NCBI GenBank assembly: GCA_030148645.1
Contig: JASBTB010000014.1
Coordinates: 22,166-86,165, forward strand
Direction of reading: 5' to 3'
DNA from: Demequina sp.
GTDB lineage: Bacteria; Actinomycetota; Actinomycetes; Actinomycetales; Demequinaceae
Length of the DNA: 64,000 bases
Both the position numbers and the translations under genes were made by a program. Below, piece after piece: positions 33,105 to 41,306 of this stretch. The notes under the pieces were generated by a model that saw only the letters and a list, made by a program, of their open reading frames with translations, searched no databases and had not been told where the DNA came from. Positions within the stretch are counted from its first letter, which is position 1. Each line of letters begins with the position of its first letter.

Positions 33105-33181
33105 TAGTAGGGCATGTCAATCGTGGCCCACTGCGGCGTCGCGGTGCCGCGTGGCGGCATGGCATGAGTGATGATGGGGGG

Positions 33182-33508
33182 GTGAGCAGCGAAGACCTGG
33201 AGAACTACGAGACCGAGGCTGAACTGGCCCTGTACCGCGAGTACAGGGACATTGTCGGGCTGTTCCGCTACGTGGTGGAGACCGAGCGGCGCTTCTACCT
33301 GGCGAACAAGGTGGATCTCCAGGTGCGCTCCGCTGGCGCCGACATCTACTTCGAAGTCACCATGGCCGATGCCTGGGTGTGGGACGTCTACCGTTCCGCG
33401 CGGCTGGTCAAGAACGTGCGGGTGCTGACATTCAAGGACGTCAACGTGGAAGAGCTCGACCACGACGACGCTATGCCCGACATGCGTCAGTTGCGTGGCG
33501 GGCGCTAA
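33182..33508 (+). CDS. DUF2469 family protein
   Basis: SSEDLENYETEAELALYREYRDIVGLFRYVVETERRFYLAN; conserved actinobacterial protein upstream of yraN. Confidence 0.85.
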   Translation: MSSEDLENYETEAELALYREYRDIVGLFRYVVETERRFYLANKVDLQVRSAGADIYFEVTMADAWVWDVYRSARLVKNVRVLTFKDVNVEELDHDDAMPDMRQLRGGR

Positions 33509-33740
33509 AACTCGACAGCGGGCGCCTGCTCGGCCTGGCTCGGGTACACCGATGTGCGAGCGCGGCGTGTTGACGCCACCGTGACGCTCCCCAAGGTCGC
33601 GGCGACACCCCCACGAAGGCGCCGCCGCGTCGGAGACTTGGTCGTACCCAGGTTGCCTGCGGCGGCGTCTTCCCCAGCCGTGCCTGCGTGCACCCGCAGT
33701 CGAGTCCGCAGCCCCGCCACGGTAGTGGGGGAGGTGGCAC

Positions 33741-34097
33741 ATGGCGGCGAAGGACGCGGTGGGACGATACGGGGAACGCGTGGTCGCGCAGCGGCTCACA
33801 ACGCTCGGCTGGGAAGTGCTCGAACGCAACTGGCGATGCGCCATCGGCGAACTCGACATCGTCGCGGTCGACCATGACTGCATCGTCGCGGTCGAGGTCA
33901 AGACCAGGCGCAGCGTGACCTACGGCTCTGCCCTCGAGGCGGTCACACCCGTCAAAGTCGCCCGGATCCGTAGGTTGCTCGCCGCGTGGTTGGCATCGCA
34001 AACTCGAACGTTCACCGAAATGCGCATCGACGTGGTCGGGGTCACGCTGCCCGCTGCCGGGGCCGCGCAGATTGAGCACGTGCGGGGCGCCGCATGA
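33741..34097 (+). CDS. yraN: UPF0102 YraN-like endonuclease-fold protein
   Basis: GRYGERVVAQRLTTLGWEVLERNWRCAIGELDIVAVD, VAVEVKTRRS. Confidence 0.9.
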   Translation: MAAKDAVGRYGERVVAQRLTTLGWEVLERNWRCAIGELDIVAVDHDCIVAVEVKTRRSVTYGSALEAVTPVKVARIRRLLAAWLASQTRTFTEMRIDVVGVTLPAAGAAQIEHVRGAA

Positions 34098-35230
34098 TCG
34101 GCCGCACTCGGTCCGTGGCGCTGACCGGCGTGCGCGGCCACCTCATCGACGTGGAAGCACACCTCGCGGCATCGCTCCCGGCGTTCACCCTGGTGGGACT
34201 TCCCGATACCTCCCTTCACGAGGCACGCGACCGCGTCCGGGCCGCCGTGGCGTCGTCCAGTCTGGTGTGGCCGCAGCGGCGCATCACCGTCAACCTCTCG
34301 CCCGCTTCTTTACCCAAGTCGGGGTCGGTGACGGACCTGGCGATCGCAGTGGCGGTGATGGCCGCCGCGGGAATGATCGCGCCAGCGTCCGCAGCGCGAG
34401 CGGTTCACCTGGGCGAACTTGGTCTCGACGGTCAGGTGCGCCCCGTGCGCGGCGTGCTGCCGTCCGTGGTGGCCGCCGTCGAGGCGGGTTGTCCCCAGGT
34501 CGTCGTTCCCCAGGCGAACGCCGACGAGGCGAGCCTGGTGCCCGGTGCGGCGGTCACCGCCGTGGATTCGCTCGCGCAACTCGCGGCCATGTACGGCAAC
34601 GGCGATGCCCGTCCCACCGCCAGGGGCCCCGCCGCGATTCGACAGTCAGATGCGGCCGCCGAGCAGCCTGTAGCTGACATGGTGGATGTGCGCGGCCAGA
34701 CGGAGCCCCGCTGGGCGCTAGAGGTGGCGGCTGCAGGAGGTCACCACCTGCTGATGGTCGGGCCGCCAGGGGCCGGGAAGACGATGCTTGCCTCGCGCCT
34801 GCCGGGGATCCTGCCCGACATGGATCCTGCCGACGCGCTGGCCGCGACCTCGATTCACTCCGTCGCCGGCACCCTGGATGCTTCGCAGGGATTGCTCACG
34901 CGCCCTCCGTTCGAGGCGCCCCACCACTCGGCCTCGTCTGCCGCAATCGTCGGGGGAGGTGCGCGGCTGGCCAGGCCGGGGGCCATATCGCGTGCGCACG
35001 GGGGCGTGCTGTTCCTCGATGATGCGGGAAAGTTGATATTACCTGTACGCAACGCTCCACAGTTCACGATATACTTGAACCAAGGACGAAGCCCAGAGGG
35101 CAAGTCACACACCGTCAGAGGCGGTGGACAGCCGGCCAGACCGGCATGTGCCAGCGGCACAGTTCACAGCAACCGGCCCGCGCTATCAGCGCAGTTGGCC
35201 ACGCCACCCCCTCTGGAGGTACCGCCATGA
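34094..35230 (+). pseudogene. comM: ComM/YifB Mg-chelatase-like AAA protein, N-terminal part interrupted by the element (last ~69 codons are element-derived)
   Basis: YifB N terminus and Walker A GPPGAGKTMLASRLPGILP; homology ends at VLFLD (35020) and the rest is element sequence. Confidence 0.9.
35021..35022. other. attL crossover dinucleotide (inferred)
   Basis: Left junction GTTCCTCGAT-GA-TGCGGGAAAG. Confidence 0.7.
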
Positions 35231-36303
35231 CGCGCGGAATCATGTCTGCATCGGATGTCCCCTCGACCACAATCGACGGCGAAGACATCAACACCATCTG
35301 GGCCGAATTCCAGGCCACGCTTGACCTCGCGAACGAGCACCGTTCTGCGATCGCCGAGCTCTTCACCTACACGACCACACTCGAGTCCGACCTCGTCGCT
35401 CAGATGAGCACTGAGGATGACTTCGAGGAAGCCTCAGAATTCGGTGTCCCGACCTCGATCAACCAGAACTTCGAGAAGCTGCGTATCGGCTTCCCGCTGA
35501 GCTGGTTCGACAAGGCCACCCGCTTCACGTGGAAGTTCCTCAGGGACGCCACCTCCGAGCAAGTGCGCACAGTCCACTCCCAGGCGCTCGAGGCTGACAA
35601 CCGCCTCGTGTTCCGTGGCGTGATGAACGCGCTCCTCGGTGGCGTCTCCCGCCAGAACGAGAAGGGGACTGCGGTCTACCCGCTGTGGAACGCGGACTCC
35701 GTTGTGCCGCCAGCCTTCGCGGGCAACACGTTCGCGGGAACGCACACCCACTACCTGACCACCAATTCCGCCAACATCGACGGCGAGGACATCAAGGACC
35801 TCATCACGCACATCACCCACCACGGCTACGGGACCAACCCTGGCGAGCGTGTGATTGTGCTTGCCAACCCTGCACAGACCGAGGACATTCGCGGCTTGCG
35901 CGTCGCGGATGGGTCGCCCTTCGACTTCATCACGTCTGACGGTGCCCCGGCGTACCTCACGACTGAGTCGTTGGTCGGTGAGCGTCCTCCGTCGACGTTT
36001 GAGGGGCTCAAGGTCATCGGCAGCTTCGGAGATGCGTGGGTGGTCGAGGACCACTTCGTGCCGTCTGGCTACGTGATCGCGCTCGCGACCGCTGGGCGCA
36101 ACTCGCCCAGCAACCCCCTCGCATTCCGCGAGCACATTCGACCTGAGTACTCGGGCCTGCGCCAGATCCCTGGATCGAACGCGCAGTACCCGCTCGCCCA
36201 GGCCTACTACTCGCGGGGTTTCGGGGTCGGCGTACGCCACCGTGGAGCCGCGGCGGTGATGCAGGTGACTGTGAGCACCACGTACACGGCTCCGACCATC
36301 TAG
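35227..36303 (+). CDS. HK97-fold-type phage major capsid protein
   Basis: GGAGG at 35214; actinophage MCP-like motifs GTAVYPLWNADSVVPP, GTHTHYLTTN, HHGYGTNPGERV, SGYVIALATAGRNSPSNPLAFREH, RGFGVGVRHRGAAAVMQVT. Confidence 0.85.
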   Translation: MTRGIMSASDVPSTTIDGEDINTIWAEFQATLDLANEHRSAIAELFTYTTTLESDLVAQMSTEDDFEEASEFGVPTSINQNFEKLRIGFPLSWFDKATRFTWKFLRDATSEQVRTVHSQALEADNRLVFRGVMNALLGGVSRQNEKGTAVYPLWNADSVVPPAFAGNTFAGTHTHYLTTNSANIDGEDIKDLITHITHHGYGTNPGERVIVLANPAQTEDIRGLRVADGSPFDFITSDGAPAYLTTESLVGERPPSTFEGLKVIGSFGDAWVVEDHFVPSGYVIALATAGRNSPSNPLAFREHIRPEYSGLRQIPGSNAQYPLAQAYYSRGFGVGVRHRGAAAVMQVTVSTTYTAPTI

Positions 36304-36394
36304 GACTCCGAGGGCGCCGAGCTTTGGTTGGGGTTCGGCGCCCTCGGTACATCTCAAACCAACCACCCAACCACCAACCAAGGAGAGTTCCATC

Positions 36395-36901
36395 ATGAGT
36401 GCAAGCCAGCAAGCAGATCAGGTATTAGCCGCAATGGGCCACGCCCAGCGCCTCGCATGGGTCAACGCGATCCTCCACGAGGACGAGCGGATCAGTGAGG
36501 CCATCCTCAACTCATCCCGCGGTCAGGGAGTGGACCCGCACGAAGTGACAGGACGTGCAGACCTCGTAGAGCTCGTGGTCGTGCGCGCCTTCGAGCCGAC
36601 CATCGACCCAGAATCCGGGGCGGTCATTCCTGGACCCACTGCCCACATGACCGACATGGTCACACCGGTCGATCAGGTCGTCATCCAGCCCATCGGGTGG
36701 TGCTTCAACCACTCAGTCTTTGACGCACTTCTCGCTGAAGACATCGAGGATGCCGAGTTTCAGCTGGTTCCGATCAAGACGCTCTGGGTGCCCTCGGGTG
36801 CAATCCTCGTGCAGTTCAGCCTGTGCCACTCCTGCGCTGATCGTCTTGAGGCTCAGTACGGCACGCTCGACTGGAGGCCGATCGGTCATGGCACGGTGTG
36901 A
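36395..36901 (+). CDS. Uncharacterised protein in the capsid module
   Basis: ORF preceded by GGAGAG; codirectional between MCP and zinc-motif protein; family not recognised. Confidence 0.6.
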   Translation: MSASQQADQVLAAMGHAQRLAWVNAILHEDERISEAILNSSRGQGVDPHEVTGRADLVELVVVRAFEPTIDPESGAVIPGPTAHMTDMVTPVDQVVIQPIGWCFNHSVFDALLAEDIEDAEFQLVPIKTLWVPSGAILVQFSLCHSCADRLEAQYGTLDWRPIGHGTV

Positions 36902-37538
36902 GGAAACCGTATCGACACCGAACAGTCCCAACTTTGGGAAGCAGTGTCAACGACTCGCCATGCATGGAACGCAAAGGTGCTTCGTCCACAGTGACCGCAC
37001 CAACCTGCCCGCGAAAGTAGAAATCGGCCGGATCGATCGACCGCGGGTTCAGTGCTCCGCGACCAAGCGCAGCGGGGAGCGGTGTCGAAACTACGCGATT
37101 CATGGCTCGACCGTCTGCACGCGTCACGGAGGGAATCTTCCCGGCGTGAAGAACGCGGCGAGGCAACGGCTGCTCAATCTGGTGAGTCCAGCACTCGCAG
37201 AGCTTCAACGCATCATCGACAGCTCTACGACATCTGATGCGGATCGGCTCAAGGCGATTCAGTTGGTGCTGGACCGCACGGGTTACCACGCACGGACTGA
37301 GCTCACGATTGATGCAGAACTCAAGCCGTGGGAGGCCCTGACTGGCGGTGAGATCGTTCGGGACCTTCCCGACGACCCGAACCTGCCAATCATTGATGCA
37401 GAGGTGGTTTATGACGACGACGAGCCCGAGGACGATGGCACGCCTCGCGCGATCGAACAACTAGCCGACGTCTTGCCGATCTCGGCAGGGCCGAAGCGGT
37501 CCAAGTCGTCAGCTCAACCGCCGCTCCACCTGAGGTAG
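36888..37538 (+). CDS. Phage zinc-motif protein, possible terminase-small-like packaging factor
   Basis: CSATKRSGERCRNYAIHGSTVCTRHGGNLPGVKNAARQRL, a pattern recalled from actinophage proteins encoded near terminase genes; function inferred. Confidence 0.6.
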   Translation: MARCEETVSTPNSPNFGKQCQRLAMHGTQRCFVHSDRTNLPAKVEIGRIDRPRVQCSATKRSGERCRNYAIHGSTVCTRHGGNLPGVKNAARQRLLNLVSPALAELQRIIDSSTTSDADRLKAIQLVLDRTGYHARTELTIDAELKPWEALTGGEIVRDLPDDPNLPIIDAEVVYDDDEPEDDGTPRAIEQLADVLPISAGPKRSKSSAQPPLHLR

Positions 37539-37541
37539 CTA

Positions 37542-37579
37542 GCGACGCTGACGGGGACCGCCGGCCCCGTCAGCGTCGC
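37542..37579 (+). terminator. Strong hairpin closing the capsid module
   Basis: 15-bp perfect stem GCGACGCTGACGGGG / CCCCGTCAGCGTCGC, 8-nt loop, followed by a pyrimidine-rich stretch. Confidence 0.75.
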
Positions 37580-37596
37580 GCAGTTCTCTTTACACA

Positions 37597-37629
37597 TTCT
37601 GTAGAGAATCTTGAACATCACGCTATAAT
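37597..37629. promoter_or_regulatory. AT-rich regulatory region with inverted repeat ATTCT-gtag-AGAAT and a TATAAT hexamer
   Basis: Directly read; located upstream of the HTH gene. Confidence 0.4.
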
Positions 37630-37829
37630 TTTCATGTAAGTCAAATCACTCCCGCTCCCTGTGGGACCTAAGAGAAAGCAACCCGCCAGAATCAACCCCG
37701 ACAGCGACCGGGGTCCCGCAAGGGAGAATGACCGCTCTTCGCAACGACAGGTTCGCGTTCGATGGACATCAGATGCCGGAGGCTCTTTGAGCCCCCACAG
37801 AGGCACGGCGGTGTCTGGAGAACCATCCA

Positions 37830-38111
37830 ATGTCGCGAACCCAGGCGCCAAGGCGCCCAAACAAGTACGGTGTCCAGCCGCTCCGTAAGGAACTAGCACG
37901 CCAGCGCTGGACTGTTGCCGCTGCCGCTCGACAGTTGGGCGTCGAGTATCCGCAGCTCTACAACACGGTCATCGGCCGCATCACGCCCACGATCCACCTC
38001 CGCAACGCGCTACCCACGCTGCTCGATGTGCCGCTGGAGAAGCTCTTCACGGTCGAGGCGCTCAAGGCCAGGCCACGGACGCAACGCGCTCGCCGTAAGG
38101 CTGGTGAGTGA
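37830..38111 (+). CDS. XRE-like helix-turn-helix protein
   Basis: LRKELARQRWTVAAAARQLGVEYPQLYNTVIGRITPTIHLRNALPTLLDVPLEKLF. Confidence 0.65.
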   Translation: MSRTQAPRRPNKYGVQPLRKELARQRWTVAAAARQLGVEYPQLYNTVIGRITPTIHLRNALPTLLDVPLEKLFTVEALKARPRTQRARRKAGE

Positions 38112-38259
38112 CGTGGCAAACACCGAGCAACCCGAGTGGTTGCGAGAGATGTACCGCGAGGCGGCACGAGAGGCGACCAAGGGCGTCGTTGTGCCTGACT
38201 CCGTCATCGACCGCGCATTCGCTTTCGTACGAGCAACGGAGGCGCGCTGTGACGACTAG
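38104..38259 (+). CDS. Small hypothetical protein (51 aa)
   Basis: GTG-initiated ORF between HTH and prim-pol genes, overlapping both. Confidence 0.4.
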   Translation: MSDVANTEQPEWLREMYREAAREATKGVVVPDSVIDRAFAFVRATEARCDD

Positions 38260-40219
38260 CGAAAATGACGAGGCCCCCCGCACCGCGGAGGGCCTCACCA
38301 AGGGTGAACAAGCAGATTCAGACGTTTTCGATTATGCACTGGAAATCGCCGTTGCGCGTGGCTGGAAATTGTTTCCTTGCCACTCGATTACGCGCGGCGA
38401 GTGCACGTGCTCGAAGGGTGCGGATTGCCCCCATGCTGGCAAGCACCCGCGGACACTCAACGGCGTGAAGGACGCGTCGGCCGATCAAGAGACCATCGCG
38501 ATGTGGCGCGAGATCTACCCGGATGCCAACTGGGCTCTCGCGTGTGGTGCTGGTTCTGGGGTGATGGTCGTTGACGTTGACCGTCGTGGCGGCATCGACG
38601 GCTTCGACTCGCTCGACTTGCTTGCACTTGAGCGCGGGGGGCTGGAAGCACTCACGGGCGGTGGTGGACTGCACGTCTTCGTGGCGTATGAGGCAGGGTT
38701 CAAGAACCACAATCCCCTGCTGCCGGGCATCGACTTCAAGACAGACGGTGGCTACGTCATCCTGCCGCCGAGTCGTCACAAGAGCGGAAGCTCGTACCAG
38801 TGGCACACCCTCAATGAGCCAGTGTCCGTCTCTCCTGAGCTGCGCGGCTATCTCACACGGCCCAAGGAGCCGGCACTGTCGCGTCAAGGTGCGTCGCTCA
38901 TGGACCCCGTCCCTGAGGGCGGCCGCAATGACGCCCTGATACGGAATCTCGGCATCTGGCGTCGAAAGCTCGATGATGACAGGCCAGCGGTAGAGCACCT
39001 TGCGTGGGGCTGGGGGAGAAGCGTCGGCCTGGATGACCAGGAGATCGCTCGGACCATCGAAAGTGCCTGGCGCTTGCCTCACGTCGACCTGGCGATCTCG
39101 TGGCCTCTGGCGAGCCCTGAGGAAGTCGATCAGTTCGAGCGCATGGTTGGGGAGCGGCTGATAAGGCACCGCGTCGAACGCGAGGCGAAGCAGCGCTTCG
39201 AGATTGAGTCACGCCCTGAGGCTCCTGGCTTCGACGTGGCAACGCTCGGTGAGGTGCTGGCTCGCGCTGATGAGTCAGCCTGGCGGATTGATCGGCTCAT
39301 GCCGGCGGACGCCAGCACGCTCGTCGTCGCCCAGCACAAGACAGGCAAGACGACGCTCATGCTCAACCTGGTGAGGTCACTTCTCACGGGGTCTGCATTC
39401 CTCGGTGAACTAGACGTTGACCCGGTGGAGCAGAAGGTGGCCATGCTCAATCACGAGGTGTCCGGTGGCCAGATCGCACAGTGGGCAGACGAGGCCGGCG
39501 TCCCTCATGACCGATTCCTGCTGGTCAACCTGAGAGACAGGCGCAACCCGTTCGCTCACGCTGACGATCGGGCAGCGCTCGCGGCTCACCTCCGTGACGC
39601 CGGTGTCGAGACGCTCATCGTGGACCCGTTCGGTCGTGCCTTCAGCGGTCAGAACCAGGACAGCGCGTCAGAGGTTGGCGCCTGGCTTGCGACGCTGGAC
39701 GAGTTCGCTCGTGCTGACGTGGGCGCTCGTGACGTGATCCTGACCGCTCACGCTGGCTGGGAGGGGGAGCGCACTCGTGGCTCCACTGCCCTCAATGACT
39801 GGCCTGACGCGATCTGGACCATGACGAAGAACGAGCGCTCAGGGGAGCGCCACTTCAAGGCTGACGGTCGTGACGTGAGTCTCGACAAGTCTCCCCTTGA
39901 GTGGCACGAGGGACGGCAGCTGAAACTGCTTGACGCTGATGCTCGCCGCTCTCAAGCGGTGTTCGTGACGCAGACCCGCATGCAGCAAGAGATTCTTGCG
40001 GTCGTCAAGGAGTCGCCTGGCTGCTCTCGAAGGGGGATTGAGAAGTGCGTGGGTGGTAACTCTGCCCAACTCCGCCAGGCTATCGACTCCCTCGTGAAGC
40101 TCGGATGGATAGAAGACAAGGGCACGAAGGCTGGCTCTCAGTTCTTCGCTGTCGATCGTCCCACCGGATCAGAGGGAATCACTACCCCTACTGACCCTCC
40201 AAAGATGATGTACGGCTGA
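38249..40219 (+). CDS. Bifunctional DNA primase/polymerase with AAA (RepA-like) ATPase domain
   Basis: Prim-pol motifs (PCSK..HAGKHPRT-like: CSKGADCPHAGKHPRTLNGVKDA, VMVVDVDRRGGIDGF, GGGGLHVFVAYE) and Walker A VVAQHKTGKTTLML. Confidence 0.85.
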   Translation: MTTSENDEAPRTAEGLTKGEQADSDVFDYALEIAVARGWKLFPCHSITRGECTCSKGADCPHAGKHPRTLNGVKDASADQETIAMWREIYPDANWALACGAGSGVMVVDVDRRGGIDGFDSLDLLALERGGLEALTGGGGLHVFVAYEAGFKNHNPLLPGIDFKTDGGYVILPPSRHKSGSSYQWHTLNEPVSVSPELRGYLTRPKEPALSRQGASLMDPVPEGGRNDALIRNLGIWRRKLDDDRPAVEHLAWGWGRSVGLDDQEIARTIESAWRLPHVDLAISWPLASPEEVDQFERMVGERLIRHRVEREAKQRFEIESRPEAPGFDVATLGEVLARADESAWRIDRLMPADASTLVVAQHKTGKTTLMLNLVRSLLTGSAFLGELDVDPVEQKVAMLNHEVSGGQIAQWADEAGVPHDRFLLVNLRDRRNPFAHADDRAALAAHLRDAGVETLIVDPFGRAFSGQNQDSASEVGAWLATLDEFARADVGARDVILTAHAGWEGERTRGSTALNDWPDAIWTMTKNERSGERHFKADGRDVSLDKSPLEWHEGRQLKLLDADARRSQAVFVTQTRMQQEILAVVKESPGCSRRGIEKCVGGNSAQLRQAIDSLVKLGWIEDKGTKAGSQFFAVDRPTGSEGITTPTDPPKMMYG

Positions 40220-40221
40220 GT

Positions 40222-40332
40222 GCGTCCACCGCGTCCAAGGTGCGTCCAGGAGCCTTGGACGCAGGCTGCACGAAAGCGCGTCCACTGCGTCCACCCCCTT
40301 TAGGGGGGACGCAGGGACGCAGCGTGGGACGC
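40222..40332. repeat. Iteron-like cluster, candidate element replication origin
   Basis: Nine GCGTCC/GGACGC copies at 40222, 40231, 40242, 40257(-), 40278, 40287, 40307(-), 40315(-), 40327(-); includes perfect IR TGCGTCCA-ggagcct-TGGACGCA. Confidence 0.7.
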
Positions 40333-40635
40333 ACTTGGCTTGGTGGCGGGGGTTGGGGGTGTGACTGGTGGGGACCTGGGAGGGGGTGTGAGCGTGGTCG
40401 GCTGGCTGGGGGTGACCTGCAGGGGTCAACGGGACCTGCACGCATCCGCAGGTCGGCTCCGTTTCGCTGGCACACATCCAGGAGCCGCACGGTCTCCTGT
40501 GGGCTCACGGGAGGCTTCCAGAGGCTAGTTACCAGGGCCTGAGCGTTTCGTGAGTCCTGTGGAGCCCGTATGGCTCCGCAGCTACTCCTAGAGGATCGGT
40601 GTCATAACGGCCGAAATCGCGACACTGTTGATCGC

Positions 40636-41304
40636 ATGGAAGCGGTGATCTACCTGCGGGTATCAACACAGGGCCAAGCGGTCGATGGGTACGGCCTTGA
40701 CGTCCAAGAGCAGGCATGTAGGGCATACAGCGAGTCGAGCGGGTTCAGCGTCGCCGAGGTGTTCAGGGACGAGGCGGTATCTGGCACGCTGCCTGCCCAT
40801 GAGCGGCCTGGTCTGATGGATGCGCTCGGCATGTTGAAGGACGGGGACGCAGACGTGCTGATCGTTGCCCGCCTGGACCGGCTCGCGCGCCAGCTCACCA
40901 CGCAGGAGGTCATCCTCGCCGAGGTGTGGAAGGACGGTGCAGAGGTCCACACTGCTGAAAGCGGGAAGGTCTTCAGGGACGACCCAGACGACCCGATGCG
41001 AACTGCCATGCGCCAGATGGCCGGCGTCTTCGCCGAGTTGGACCGTGCCATGACGGTCAAGCGCCTGCGTGACGGTAGGCGCGCGAAGGAGGCAAAGGGT
41101 GGGAAGGCAAATGGAAGCTACCCGTATGGCTTCGCCAAGGAGGGACCGATCCCTGCTGAGCTGGAGGTCATGCGCGACGCCGCTGCCCAGAAACGTAAGG
41201 GACGCTCCTGGGAAGCGATCGCCGCAGACCTCAACGCGCGTCAGATCACGCAGCGCAACGGGAAGCCGTGGACGCGGCAGAACCTCGCGAGGGTGATGAG
41301 GTAG
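40636..41304 (+). CDS. Compact serine recombinase (resolvase/invertase-type catalytic domain)
   Basis: AVIYLRVSTQGQAVDGYGLDVQEQ, VLIVARLDRLARQL, C-terminal short recombinase segment. Confidence 0.85.
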   Translation: MEAVIYLRVSTQGQAVDGYGLDVQEQACRAYSESSGFSVAEVFRDEAVSGTLPAHERPGLMDALGMLKDGDADVLIVARLDRLARQLTTQEVILAEVWKDGAEVHTAESGKVFRDDPDDPMRTAMRQMAGVFAELDRAMTVKRLRDGRRAKEAKGGKANGSYPYGFAKEGPIPAELEVMRDAAAQKRKGRSWEAIAADLNARQITQRNGKPWTRQNLARVMR

Positions 41305-41306
41305 TG

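Noticed and set aside
37618-37899. 93-aa minus-strand ORF upstream of the HTH gene
   Set aside because: No ribosome-binding site or family resemblance; the region looks like a regulatory leader.
40222-40332. CRISPR array
   Set aside because: Units are 6-7 bp in both orientations with irregular spacing and no cas genes nearby.
40636-41304. Compact serine recombinase as the primary integrase
   Set aside because: It is ~4.5 kb from either junction and lacks the C-terminal zinc ribbon; the large recombinase at 44450..45922 abuts attR and fits better.
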